Positions 1 to 10,663 of a DNA stretch of 64,000 nucleotides are shown here, piece after piece. The stretch covers positions 34,857,810 to 34,921,809 of the forward strand of contig CM037593.1 of assembly GCA_021018995.1 (NCBI GenBank), written 5' to 3'. Source of the DNA: Chloranthus sessilifolius. Lineage: Eukaryota > Streptophyta > Magnoliopsida > Chloranthales > Chloranthaceae. Below the pieces are notes generated by a model that did not search any database, was not told the DNA's origin, and was given only the letters and a program-made list of their open reading frames with translations. Position 1 is the stretch's first letter, and the number at the start of each line of letters is the position of its first letter. The translations under genes were made by a program, and so were the position numbers.

Positions 1-1223
1 GGTGTTCTACGATTGAGCGTTGTTGCTGAAGAAAGAAATGGAAAATCATAATTTACGATTCTTCAAAAAATGTTTAAAGTGGAAGCGATATAAAGAGGAT
101 TATGATCAATCGTTATGGAAAATCATCCAGAGAGTAAAAGCTAGAAAATTGTGATTTATGATTTTACAGAATGACAACTTATTGCTATTGTTGATTACGT
201 GTGAACTTACACCGTCATGAACCAATTTAGAAGATCTCTTAAAGAAGTCTGGTGAATCACGGGTCTGTGAAGAATGGCGAAGAAGACTTTTAAAAGGACT
301 CTGCTGTTGAAAATAAAAGAGAACAATCCAGTAGTACATTAACCATCCAAAGCAAGGAAGATTAAACTTAGGAATTAGAGTTATATTAGGATACTTTTAT
401 TTTAGTAGTTTCTTTTATTAGAATTAGGAGTTTTGTAAACCGACCCCTTATGATCTATAAATAAGAGGCCTGTATAAGAATGAATCATCGAAGAAATTCT
501 CAGCATCAATTGACAACTAAGGTTATATTTTCTTCCGATCATTAGAGTAGTTTAGTTTAGATATCCAAGGTTCCTCAATCATAATTGATGACTGGAATTG
601 AGAGTTGAAAGATTTGAGTAGATATCTATAGTTTCTCAGAAGCAATTGACGACTGCGGCTGAGGAGTGAAAGATATAATTTTATTGCTTTCTAGTTTAGA
701 TTTAGTTTCTTGTAATTTCCTACTTTGTAAACATCTTCAAGTTTTAATTTGAATTGACGACTCAGGTTAAGACTTGCAGATTAGTGTAATGGTTTTTATT
801 TTTCATCTTTGATTTTTTGGAGTTTGATTGATGCCCAAATTTCTAGTAAATTAAAGATTAGTATAAATCTATATTGAAAGATGCTAGTTTTAATTGACAC
901 TCAAAATCTAGAAGACTGAGATATAGTGCAATGGTATTTTAAATTTGTAAACATCCGATAACTGAAGATTGTGATTGACGACCACAATTTGAAGAAGGAT
1001 GATTTAAGATTTATTTTTTGTAATTTAATTTAAGAAATCATTCTTTATTCATATTTTTCAAGTAGTTTAGTATCTTAAAAGATAAATATAAGTTTTCAAA
1101 AAATTAATATAGGCAATATAAACCATATCCTCGTGGGAATGATTCTATGCTAGTATTACAATTTCCATTGTGTGCTTGCAATAGGTTAAAGACTTAATTA
1201 GATATAAATATAAAGAGCTACCA
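1..1223 (+). repeat. 5' LTR of Athila-A (left end outside or undefined)
   Basis: Non-coding sequence directly upstream of the primer binding site, ending in ...CTACCA at about 1223. A TATA box lies at 456-464, so the part to its right would be R/U5. Between 505 and 990 the motif AATTGACGACT and variants recur about six times (near 505, 581, 642, 753, 890, 974), each followed by a diverged GGTTNAG-like tail. No matching 3' LTR is present in the window, so the left boundary cannot be set. Confidence 0.65.
456..464 (+). promoter_or_regulatory. TATA box of Athila-A LTR
   Basis: TATAAATAA in a CT/AG context, about 770 bp before the primer site, in the position expected for the LTR promoter. Assigned by motif and position only. 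Confidence 0.5.
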
Positions 1224-1229
1224 AGTTTT

Positions 1230-1248
1230 TGGCGCCGTTGCTGAGGAT
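1230..1248 (+). other. Primer binding site, tRNA-Asp type
   Basis: TGGCGCCGTTGCTGAGGAT is the reverse complement of a plant tRNA-Asp 3' end with a few substitutions. It starts a few bases after the LTR end and is the standard primer site of Athila elements. Confidence 0.85.
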
Positions 1249-1444
1249 AGCGAGTTTTATATTTATATTAATTTAGAAAAATAAGTATTTATCTTTCGCT
1301 TTTTATATTTCTTTATATTTATATTTTTCTTTAATCACTTCTTAAGCTTTTGCAGGTTTATTCGGAGTAGCGAATCAAAGGTTTAACACTTCTGTTGGCC
1401 ACAGAAACTAGAGGGTCAAATTTGTCTCTTTCCCTACCTTCTAA

Positions 1445-1475
<31 letters not shown>

Positions 1476-1480
1476 AAGAT

Positions 1481-2377
1481 GCGAGGTCGTGATGAAACAT
1501 CTTGGCCGAATCTTAATATGACTCATCCCCCAATGGAATTCCCACCTACTCCTTGGTATCCAGCCACGTTGGAGGCAGAGCAGGCCTTTGCTTCTCAGTG
1601 GGGTAGTGTTGAGAATTCTTATAATTTTTAGTGGGACAATCTTTATGGCTACCCAAGGGTAACCCAACAAGAATTATCTTATACGTACCCACAACTTTCT
1701 CTGAATTCCCAACAGTCATATAGCCCATACTCATCTTTTGCGCAACAACCATACCCCCTTAGAATGGGAACGATGGTGCTACTGTAATCCAAATCCTCCA
1801 GGACTTGCAACAACATGCGCACCATCACTCTAGGGAATTAGCTCAACTGTTCCAGATCTCCCAAAACTTACACTCTTGTACTCAGTCCATTACAAATCTA
1901 GAAACCCAAATCGGGCAACTAGCCTTGCAGTGGGGGGAAAGGGAGAGTAACCAAGCGAGCTCGCAGACACTAATTCTCACAGTTTAAGCTATTTAGACCT
2001 TAAGGAGTAGCCAGCTGTCGATAATAGAGTAGAGATTCTTACCCCAGCAGTTGTCCCTACAACCAGAGAAAAAGAGAATGAAGCCAAAGAAGAGACTCCC
2101 ACAAGAAAAACTAAAAAAAATAGAAAATGAAAGACACAAAAAAGTAGAAAATAAAGAGGGCGACACACCTAAACCTGTAACTGAAGTATCCTATGCACCA
2201 AAATTACCATTCCTAAATGCTTTTAGTGCACCATCCCCTTTTGATAAAAATCCAAAAAAATTAGAAGAAATTACTGAAATCTTCAAAGAGGTGAAGATCA
2301 ATTTGCCCCTCTTACAGGCAATTAAACAGGCCCCAACCTATGCACAATTCCTAAAAGAGACATGTACGCAGAAATAA
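1481..2377 (+). pseudogene. Degenerate gag of Athila-A
   Basis: Three open pieces in one plus-strand region. 1481-1631 encodes a short N-terminal piece rich in P, W and Y. 1805-1987 encodes a coiled-coil-like stretch with SITNLETQIGQLA, typical of the C-terminal part of Athila gag. 2051-2377 encodes a lysine-rich segment and then the conserved spacer around LPFLNAF...PLLQAIKQAPTYAQFLKE that precedes the protease in Athila. The large N-terminal capsid-like domain expected before these parts is not found, so most of gag has been lost. Stops at 1985 and 2375 interrupt the frame. Confidence 0.65.
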
Positions 2378-2410
2378 AAACAGCAAAATAATATCTCGCA
2401 AAAAGTTTTC

Positions 2411-2935
2411 TTGACAGAGCAAGTAAGCTCAGTCTTGCAAGCTAGAACTCCGCCTAAGCTTAAGAATCCTAAGGTGCCTACAACTTCATGTATCATAGGC
2501 AATCATGTAATAAATAAAGTACTTCTGGATCTGAGAGCCAGCATAAATCTGCTACCATACTCTGTTTGCGAAAAATTGGGGCTAGGAGATATGAGGCCTA
2601 CTTCGGTAACTCTTCAGTTAGCCGATAGATCAGAAAGAAAGCCTGTAAGAATCATTAAAGATGTAATGGTTGGAGTCGATAAATTTATTTTTCCTGTTGA
2701 TTTCTTGGTGTTAGACATGGAACCGTGTTTGAAATCTCCAACACAAATTCCCGTTATACTCAGTAGACCATTCTTGGCCACGACCAATGCTTGTATAAAC
2801 TGTAAAATCGGGGTGATGGAAGTTTCTTTTGGAGATATACGAATTCAATTAAATGTCTTCACCGCAGCCAACCAGATGACTTCAATAGACGGCGAGGAAT
2901 GCTTCAACATAGATGAAATTGAAGAATTAGTATAG
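2411..2935 (+). pseudogene. Athila-A aspartic protease domain
   Basis: About 174 codons resembling the retropepsin domain that matures the Gag-Pol polyprotein. The region LLDLRASINLLPYSVCEKLGLG corresponds to the active site, where Athila proteases usually read D-x-G-A-S; here the glycine codon has become arginine (DLRAS), so the enzyme would be inactive. A C-terminal ILSRPFLATT motif matches the usual ILGRPFL with G changed to S. The frame ends at a TAG at 2933 and continues in the same frame into RT. Family is clear; loss of function is inferred from the substitutions. Confidence 0.8.
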
Positions 2936-2995
2936 GAAGCATTACCTCTAGTCTTATCAAAAGATGCGCTTCAGACTGCATTATAGTATACGGAG

Positions 2996-4813
2996 TTGGA
3001 AGGACTAGACTGCCAACTGAAGGAAGTGATTCATCTAATGGACACTTCTATCTGTGAACTCCAATCCACGAATTGCAAACCATGGATAGAACCTCTGCCC
3101 GCTATTTTCAATGAACCGTTACAACCATCTATCCAAAAAGCACCATCCTTAGATTTGAAACTACTTCCTGATACCCTTAAATACGCTTTTCTTAGGCTTA
3201 ACGAAACTCTCCCAGTAATTATTTCATTTGCCCTTAACAAGGAACAAGAGAATAGGTTATTGGCCACACTTATAAAGTACAAGCATGCAATAAGATGGAT
3301 TGTCGCTGACCTTAAAAGGCTTGACCCCTTGATATGTATGCATCATATTCATGTGGAGGACAATGTCGAAACTTCACGAGAAAGCCATCGACGGTTAAAT
3401 CCAAATATGAGGGAAGTTGTTCAAAAGGAAATCATGAAACTATTAGACGCAGGTATTATTTATCCAATTTTCGACAGTGAGTGGGTGAGTCCCATCCAGG
3501 TAGTCCCAAAGAAATCTGGGATTACTGTGAAAGAAAATGTAGCGGGTGAGTTGGTACCATTACGCAAAACTACAGGGTGGCATGTATGCATTAATTATCG
3601 AAAGTTCAACTCAATGACTCGCAAAGATCATTTTCCATTACCCTTCATCGTCCAAATTTTAGAAAAACTTGTGGGCCAGGAGTATTTTTACTTTCTAGAC
3701 GGATATTCAATGTATAATCAAGTTCCGAATTACTCGGAAGACCAAGAGAAGACTACCTTCACGTGTCCTTTTGGAACGTTTGCTTATCGTCGCATGCCCT
3801 TTGGGTTATGTAATGCCCCTGCAACATTCTAAAGATGCATGATGGCAATCTTTTCCGATATGATAGATAAGTTTCTTGAGGTATTCATGAATGACTTTTC
3901 GATATTTGGCCGAACTTTCGATTCTTGTCTTGATCATCTTACCCTCATCTTAGAAAGATGCGAAGAAACTAATCTAGTGCAAAGTTGGGAGAAGAGTCAT
4001 TTTATGGTTCAAGAGGACATAGTCTTAGGGCATATTGTCACTAAAAGAGGAATAGAAGTTGATAGAGCTAAAATCAATGTAATAGCAAATTTATCGCCAC
4101 CAACTTCGGTACAGCAGATTTGATCTTTCCTGAGCCATGCTGGCTTCTATCGCTACTTTATCAAAGATTTTTCCAAAATCTCGAGACCACTATACCATCT
4201 AGTAGCAATTGATGTACCCTTTCACTTTGATTATGCCTGTCTTGATGCATTTAACAAGCTTAAAGCACTTCTCTCATCTACACCAATCATTCAACCATTA
4301 GACTACTCCCTACCTTGCGAAATAATGTGCGATGCTTCTAATTACGCAATAGATGCCGTCTTAGGACAGTGGAAAGACAAGGTCCCTCATGTAATTTATT
4401 ATGCAAGCCGAACCTTGATCGAAGCTCAAGTTAATTATACCACCACTGAGAAGGAACTTTTCACTGTAGTCTTTGCTTTGGATAAATTTTGACCGTACCT
4501 ATTGGGATCTAAGTTCGTTATTTTCTCTGATCATTCTGCACTAAAATACCTGTTATCTAAAAAGGATGCCAAGCCAAGACTAATCAGGTGGATCCTTCTT
4601 TTGCAGGAATTCAACTTCGAGATCAAGGATAAGAAGGGAGTTGAAAATATGGTGGCCAATGATCTATCCAAAATAGAGCTGCCTGAAACCATCAGTAAAG
4701 AGCCTCTACATGATACCTTTTCGGATGAGCAACTTTTTGCCATCCAAGCAACCGTATTATGGTATGCCAATATCATAAATTATTTGGCAACAAATAAGAT
4801 TCCCCCGACCTAG
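2996..4813 (+). pseudogene. Athila-A reverse transcriptase and RNase H
   Basis: RT: palm motifs around FYFLDGYSMYNQV and the signature YRRMPFGLCNAPATF; the catalytic box reads FMNDFS where Athila has FMDDFS, so one catalytic aspartate is asparagine. RNase H: MCDASNYAIDAVLG, the TEKEL box and SDHSALKYLL. All pieces lie in one frame with stops at 2984, 3830, 4121, 4490 and 4811. Several stops sit where CAA/CAG or CGA would be expected (ATF-stop-RCM, QI-stop-SFL, KF-stop-PYL), consistent with C-to-T decay. Confidence 0.85.
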
Positions 4814-5453
4814 TCCAATCAGGACAGATATATTTTCTTTTCTAACATAAAATACTATATTTGGGAAGATCCCAACCTATTTAAAATATGCCCATACCAA
4901 ATAATTAGGCAATGTGTGCTCGATAGTGACACCCATAATATTTTATAATTTTGTCACATATATGCTTGTGGTGGCCACTTCGATGGAAGGAAAATGGCTA
5001 CCAAGGTACTGCAATCGGAATTTTATTGGCCATCGCTATTTAAGGATGCCCATAATTTTTGTCAGGCTTACGATCGTTCCCAAAAGTCAGGAGCCATGTC
5101 CCGAAGGAATATGATGCCCCTTTAACCAATTTTGGTCGCAGAATCCTTTGATGTATGGGGAATTGACTTCATGGGCCCCTTTCCACCTTCGTCCGGATTC
5201 ATATACATACTTGTAGTCGTTGATTACGTATCAAAATGGGTAGAAGCAACAACTACACGAATAAATGACAATAAGGTGGTAATTTCTTTCATCAAGGAAA
5301 GTATATTTGCACGGTTTGGAACCCCACGAGCTATTATAAGTGATGGACGTAGCCATTTTTGCAACATGTATTTTAAGAGCTTGCTCAAGAAATACGGTGT
5401 GACGCATAAGATTGCAACCCCCTATCACCCGCAAACTAGCGGACAAGTTGAAA
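4814..5453 (+). pseudogene. Athila-A integrase, truncated after the catalytic core
   Basis: Zinc-binding region recognisable by EFYWPSLFKDAHNFC in the same frame as RT, with one of the expected cysteines replaced by tyrosine (CQAY). The DDE core follows: [13 protein letters not shown], then [11 protein letters not shown], then [10 protein letters not shown], so all three acidic catalytic residues are visible. Homology ends right after the glutamate at about 5450, where ISNREIK would follow. Stops at 4946 and 5123. The C-terminal domain is absent and the next sequence belongs to another element. Confidence 0.85.
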
Positions 5454-5963
5454 AGTCGCGCACTCGAGTTTCAATTTTCAAAGGGCCGCTTGAAAAGTTG
5501 TGCGCGCAATTTTTAAAACTCACCGGCAACTGTCTCAGGTCCTATCTTATTTTTGGGCACCTGAAGGAATCGCATGCGAGACCTCTCCAAGTTGGGTTTT
5601 CTTATTTAAAACAGTCTTAGGATTGTTCCACTCTATTGTATCTGCCTAATTCACCACCGCTTGCATTCAAATAGTTTGTCACCTCTTCCCACACTCGTCT
5701 ATTGCACATCTAATAAAAATCAAGATCTTTCAACTCATCAATTTATAGTGACGATTAAGATTTTTCAATGTGTGCTATCTCTTCAAACACGGCACTAGGA
5801 CGAGACAACTTTTGCATGCCAATTTAAAATTCGTATGGCATATAAACTAACCCACAAACAGAATGTTATACATTTTTACATTCCATGCTTACAAAATAAT
5901 CTAACATTTTACATGGCTAAAAATCATAGGGCAATTCTCTCGCCTCCTTGAAAACCTCATGCT
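5454..5963 (-). other. 3' non-coding region of Tekay-A, no LTR found
   Basis: On the minus strand this follows the chromodomain stop of Tekay-A. I see no copy of the Tekay-A LTR start (TGTAATGCCC) or LTR end here, so the 3' LTR seems lost at the junction with Athila-A. No ORF, TATA box or repeat was recognised. Confidence 0.45.
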
Positions 5964-7062
5964 TCATTCGAAGAGTTGTGGATAAGCATCACTTATGTTC
6001 GACTTGAGTTCCCAAGTAGTCTCGCCTGGCAAATGGTTTCGCCACCTCACCAGTAATAAGAGAATGCATTTAGTACGCAACACTTGTTCCTTTCAATCGA
6101 GAATTTGTATTGGTTCTTCTGTAACAGTCATATCTTTTTGAATCTCAATCGGTTGGTAGTCCAAAACGTGAGTTGGGTCTTTAACGTATTTCCTCAGCAT
6201 AGATACATGAAACACATTATGCATGCTCAATGGTTGCGGTGGTAGAGCAATCCGATACGCCACTTCATGAACTCATCCCAAAATTCTAAACGGTCCTACG
6301 TAACATGGGCTTAACTTTCCATGTTTCCCGAAACGCATTACACCTTTGGTAGGTGAAATCTTTATAAACACGTTGTCTCCGTTCTAAAACTCGACACTTG
6401 TCCTTTTCAGATTGACGTAGCTTTTCTGTCAGCTCTGTGCGACCTTCAACCTTTCACGAATCACACGTATTGCTTCGATGGTTCTCTTAATGATTTTCAG
6501 ACCCCATATGAATTTCTCTCTGGTTTCTTCCCAGTTAATGGAGATTTGCATCTTAGCCCGTATAAAGCTCCATAGGGAACCATACCAATACTCGTCTAAT
6601 AACTATTATTGTATGAAAACTCGATCAGGGGTAGATGTTGATCCCATGATCCTTAAAAATCAAGCATACAAGCTCGGAGCATGTCTTCGATAATTTGGTT
6701 CACCCTTTCAGTTTGTCCTCCCGTTTGTGGGTGAAACTCGGAGTTGAAATCTAACCTTGAACCCTTTCCCTCTTGGAATCCTTGTCAAACTGTGATGTAT
6801 ATAATGTGCCTCTATCTGAAATAATGCTCGCAGGGATACCATGTAATCAAACGATCTCCCTGACATACATCTCCGCAATCCTACTCGTGGAATACTTTGT
6901 GTTATATGGCAGAAAATGAGCTAACTTGATTAGTCAATCAACGACCAGAATAGTATGCTGAAGATCAGCGTCGGTCGGTATGCATAGACGCCCTTTGAAT
7001 AGTAGCGATCCATCCTCCTTGATGGAGAAATTCGATTTAATACCATTGATTACACCTTGTCT
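5964..7062 (-). pseudogene. Tekay-A integrase and chromodomain
   Basis: Read on the minus strand from 7062. After DADLQHTIL, homology jumps to LIKLAHFLPYN, so about 95 codons are missing compared with the inner Tekay copy. This removes the zinc-binding domain and the first catalytic aspartate (MDFIVGLP). IISDRGTLYTSQF retains the second aspartate. The GPF/Y region (KLSPCYVGPFRILG) and a chromodomain (LLLVRWRNHLPGETTWEL...YPQLFE, stop at 5964-5966) follow. The chromodomain is the module proposed to steer integration to chromatin marks in this clade. Several stops and frameshifts; nonfunctional. Confidence 0.8.
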
Positions 7063-7224
7063 CACTATAAAAAACAAGACTATTAGCTGCAGCCAAAAAC
7101 TGCCGCAATTAATAAAAAACTGCTGCTAATACCCTTGCCGCTGATAGTCTTTAATAGTTTTTTGTTAATAGCGGCATTTTTTTGCTCCAAAAAACTGCTG
7201 CTAATAATCTATTTTTTTGTAGTG
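7063..7224. mobile_element. CACTA-type MITE with TCT target duplication
   Basis: 162 bp element with terminal inverted repeats CACTATAAAAAA and TTTTTTGTAGTG, the signature of CACTA/CMC elements, flanked by TCT at 7060-7062 and 7225-7227, which fits the 3 bp duplication of this superfamily. It sits within the Tekay-A polyprotein between the RNase H linker and the integrase. The interior has CTGCCGC/CTGCTGC and GCGGCA words in both orientations, giving a partial hairpin. No coding capacity. Confidence 0.85.
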
Positions 7225-7227
7225 TCT

Positions 7228-8929
7228 AATTCCTAAGAGTTCTTCGTCTTTCTTTTGAAGTTCATATATGTTATCGAAGATCGTCGGCCGGATAGTGATA
7301 TTTGCCACTAAGACTCCTGAATTTTCCACCTTGATCCTTGCATCATATAGGGCTACGTCTTCCAACAACTTCCATCTCTGAATTCCCGTGATGAGGCTTG
7401 ACAATTGAGTCGATGTTTTCTGACTCAAGGCATTTGCTACCACGTTTGCTTTACCAGCGTGATACTGAATGGAGCAGTCATAATCTTTAAGAAACTCCAT
7501 CCACCTTCTCTGCCTCATATTCAGGTCCTTCTGAGTGAATAGATACTTGAAGCTCTTGTGATTAGTAAATATCTTAGAGGTCTCCCCGTAAAGGTAGTGC
7601 CTCCATACCTTGAGAGCAAAAATCAACGCTGCTAGCTCGAGATCATGTGTAGGATAATTCTTCTCATGATCCTTGAGTTGTCTCGAACTATAAGTGATAA
7701 CTCTTTCATTCTGATTGAGCACACAGCCTAATCCACTGTGTGAAGCATCACTAAACACTGCAAATCCTCCACTGCCTGATGGAATAGCACGCACTGGCAC
7801 AAAGGTCAATTTCCTCTTGAGCTACTGAAAGCTCTTCTCACACGACTTGGTCCACTCAAACTTTAAGTTCTTCCTTGTGAGTTGCGTGAGCGGTCCCAAA
7901 ATCTTGGAGAACCCTCCAACAAACCTCCTGTAGTATCCAATCAAACCAAGAAAACTGCAGATTTTTGTTACGGTCTTCGGTTGCTCCCACTTTACTATTG
8001 CTTCAATCTTTGCTGGATCTACTGTGACACCTGTCTCAGAGATAACATGTCTCAAGAAGCTTACTTGCTTTAGCCAGAACTCACACTTGCTCAACTTAGC
8101 ATAGAGTTGATATTCTCAGAGTGTCTAAGGAGCAATTTGTAGGTATTGCTCATGCTCTTCCTTTGACTTCGAGTAGATAAGGATGTCATCCACGAAAACG
8201 ATCACACATTTATCAAGGTGTGGTTTGAACACCCTATTCATGAGATCCATGAACGATGTCGGCGCGTTAGTTAAGCCGAAAGGCATCACTAAGAATTCAT
8301 AATGTCCATATCTAGTTCGGAAAGCCGTCTTCTGAATATCTTCAACTTTAACTTTCAATTGATGGTGGTCAGATCTCAAATCGATCTTTGAAAAGAACCT
8401 TGCTCCCTGTAGTTGGCCGAAAAGATCATCGATTCTTGGAAGCGAATAATGGTTCTTGATCATTAACTTGTTCAACTGACGATAGTCGACACACTATCTC
8501 ATCAACTTGTCCTTCTTAACAAAAAATAGGATCGATTCCCCAAGGAGAAACACTTGGTCTTATGAATCCTTTGTCCAAGAGTTCCTGTAACTATACTTTC
8601 AATTCTTTTAGTTATGTTAGAGCCATGCGATACAGTGCCTTCGATATCGGTTCCGTGCCTAGAGCTAAATCGATCGTGAACTCAACTTCTCTATCAGGCG
8701 ATAACCCTAGCAGTTCTTTAGGAAATACATCCGAAAACTCGCGTGCAACTGGGATTTTGGCAATGTTGTTCTTCTCATCCCATTGCTCTTGCAAGAACGT
8801 GAGGTATCCACTGCACCCGTTTCTCATCAAACATTTGGCTCGAATAGCGGAGATGAACGATGTGATTCTGGACTTAATGCCGCAAAATCGGAATGACTTT
8901 CCTTTTGGAGGACAAAAGGTGACTACCTT
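7228..8929 (-). pseudogene. Tekay-A reverse transcriptase and RNase H
   Basis: Minus strand, right to left. The linker before RT contains FSDVFPKELLGLSPDREVEFTI. The RT core has [33 protein letters not shown] and an intact catalytic box [12 protein letters not shown] near 8190. The thumb and connection read [13 protein letters not shown]. RNase H has [15 protein letters not shown], then [14 protein letters not shown], then FTNHKS where FTDHKS is expected, so one catalytic aspartate is lost. There are at least four interruptions (stops near 8510, 8120, 7815; frame changes around 8490-8560). The following linker is cut by the CACTA MITE. Confidence 0.85.
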
Positions 8930-9247
8930 TCATAGGCAATCGATGCTTGCATGATAAGTGGAAAGCCAATCCATGCCAAGGATCACATCGAATCCTATGT
9001 CCAATAGAATGAGATCTACCGTCGTTTCATGATCTTCAACTAGAATGATAACTGATCTGTAAATCGTATCCGTGTTCACTGAATTTCCAGTGAGAATCGA
9101 CACTACTAGAATAAAATCTAAAGGTTCAAGGATGACACTCAATTTGGTTGTGAACTGTGAAGTTACGAAAGAGTGCGTAGATCCTAGATCTATCAATACC
9201 TATCCTTGTGCTGACATATATCACTGTGTTGTACATAAGTAGGGTAC
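8930..9247 (-). pseudogene. Tekay-A aspartic protease
   Basis: Minus-strand segment with active-site region LIDLGSTHSFV (D-x-G-S-T) and, further on, [22 protein letters not shown], the flap and hydrophobic ILGMDWL motif typical of chromoviral retropepsins. A stop just before LIDLGST and a one-base shift break the link to the region after the acceptor site at 9248. Function would be Gag-Pol cleavage; this copy is broken. Confidence 0.75.
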
Positions 9248-9389
9248 CTAAGTTTCACAGATGCAATTTAGTTAAGTGCGTAAAAAGGTGTGTAGTATTC
9301 ATGAATGCCACAATTTGAAAGAAATTTGTAGGAAATTTTTGGTTAATTGAACTAAAGTTAAAAATTGAATTTCGAAATTTAAATTACAC
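9248..9389 (-). other. Putative intron between gag and protease, Tekay-A
   Basis: On the minus strand gag ends in ...CATTATCCAAG followed by GTGTAATTT, and the next Tekay homology is preceded by AACTTAG before GTACCC. GT...AG boundaries therefore enclose 142 nt of AT-rich sequence at the same place as the 153 nt candidate in the inner Tekay element (43906-44058). Splicing is inferred from sequence only. Confidence 0.5.
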
Positions 9390-10520
9390 CTTGGATAATG
9401 TCATTCGACGTTTGAGCATCATGTGTAGTGACGGCATAAGCATGTCCTTGAACAATAGGTCGAGAAGGCTTTTGTACAAAAGCTGATGTTGTCCCTTCTT
9501 TCCTTGCTTTCGGACAATCCCTGATTAGGTGTCCCACCTTGCCACTCCTAAAGCAATAACCCGTAGATCGTCTACATTCTTCTCTCTTGTGTCGTTTTCC
9601 ACACCTAGCACGCTTTTCAACCGGAATTGATGATGCGGCTCTTGAGGACCACTGTACTACTGACGCCCCAGTTGTAGTAGGGCCCGATGGACGGAAGGAT
9701 CTACTAGTCATAGACATAGGTGGCCTAGGATTGGTACTCTGAGTAAGCTGTCGTGGAGTCCATGTAAAGAATCTCGGCCTCTTTTTTGCCGGTTCATAGG
9801 TATTAGATCTCACTTGACTTGCCTTGTTTCTATTCTATTGATCCCTCCTCCTATACATGTCCTCTATATCTTGCTCAGCGATGAGTGCAAGATCCATGAC
9901 TTCCGCATATGTATTTTGTTTACTCACTGTGATTCTCTCTCTGACATTAGGCCTCAGGCTTTCATCGGTTCATTGGCTACGTGATCGGGAGAAAATCTAG
10001 CAAATCTCATGAACTCGATTTCGTACTCATGTACGGACATCTTGTCTTGTTTCAACTCTATGAACTGAACTTCCCATTTATCCTTCACCGCATCGGGGAA
10101 ATAGTGTTTGTTGAACTCTTTAACAAACTCCACCCAAGTCCATGGTGTAACTAGTATCCTTTGAGCTCGAGTTCTTTCAATGGACTTCCACCATGGGTCA
10201 ACTTCACCTTCCAACTAAAAAGAAGCCTAACTAGCTTTTTCCTCCTCGGTACAAGGCATTCGCTGAAGATGCTTTTCTATCTGGTTCAACCACTTTTTCG
10301 TGTCAAGCGGATCGACTTGACCATAAAAGCTAGGAGGTCTCATCCTCCTAAACTCCGAAAACCCTGACTGCTGGTGTCTGTCTGTAAGTAACGTCGTCTG
10401 TTGAGCCACGGTATTGACCACAGAATCAAGTAACTGTCTATCATTTCCACTCTCACTTCCTCCTTCTGGAGGATTGTTGTTACCTATTGGATTTCTATTT
10501 GCGCCATCTAAATCTGTTAC
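9390..10520 (-). pseudogene. Tekay-A gag
   Basis: Read from about 10520. The N-terminal region has a poly-asparagine/glycine part and FRRMRPPSFYGQVDPLDTKKWL. The retrotransposon gag core follows as VDPWWKSIERTRAQ and TWVEFVKEFNKHYFPD. The C-terminus carries a zinc knuckle CFRSGKVGHLIRDC, where the second position is Ser instead of the usual Cys (CxxC), and an upstream CGKRHKREEC pair as in the inner Tekay gag. Interrupted by stops near 10225 and 9950 and by frame changes; no reliable start codon remains. It would encode the capsid and RNA-binding protein. Confidence 0.75.
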
Positions 10521-10650
10521 AATGAAACAAAAGTTTCAATTAAGAGCCGTCCCTATGTTTTGACATAATTCTATACCTCGTAGGCTATGAATTTTGAAAA
10601 ATCAAACACCATAGCCTAAGTCTATGTTCTAGTAGATGTCTAAAGCCATT

Positions 10651-10663
10651 GCTCTGATACCAA
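10651..10663 (-). other. Primer binding site of Tekay-A, initiator tRNA-Met
   Basis: Minus strand reads TTGGTATCAGAGC, complementary to the 3' end of plant initiator tRNA-Met, a few bases inside the LTR border at 10667. Confidence 0.85.

Larger units (their letters stand above)
1..5453 (+). mobile_element. Athila-type Ty3/gypsy retrotransposon (Athila-A), 3'-truncated
   Basis: LTR retrotransposon in order: LTR end, tRNA-Asp primer site, degenerate gag, protease, RT, RNase H, integrase. Lineage follows from the tRNA-Asp primer site and from Athila-like protease and RT signatures (FMxDFS instead of YVDD). The element stops inside the integrase core at about 5453, where sequence belonging to a minus-strand Tekay element begins, so the integrase C-terminus, 3' untranslated region and 3' LTR are missing. 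From about 1805 to 5453 one reading frame persists and is broken by stop codons, not frameshifts. The gag core domain seems absent. It is a dead, old copy. Confidence 0.85.

Noticed and set aside
1434-1670. Minus-strand frame opposite Athila-A gag
   Set aside because: Shadow of the gag region and of the TA/T tract at 1441-1476.
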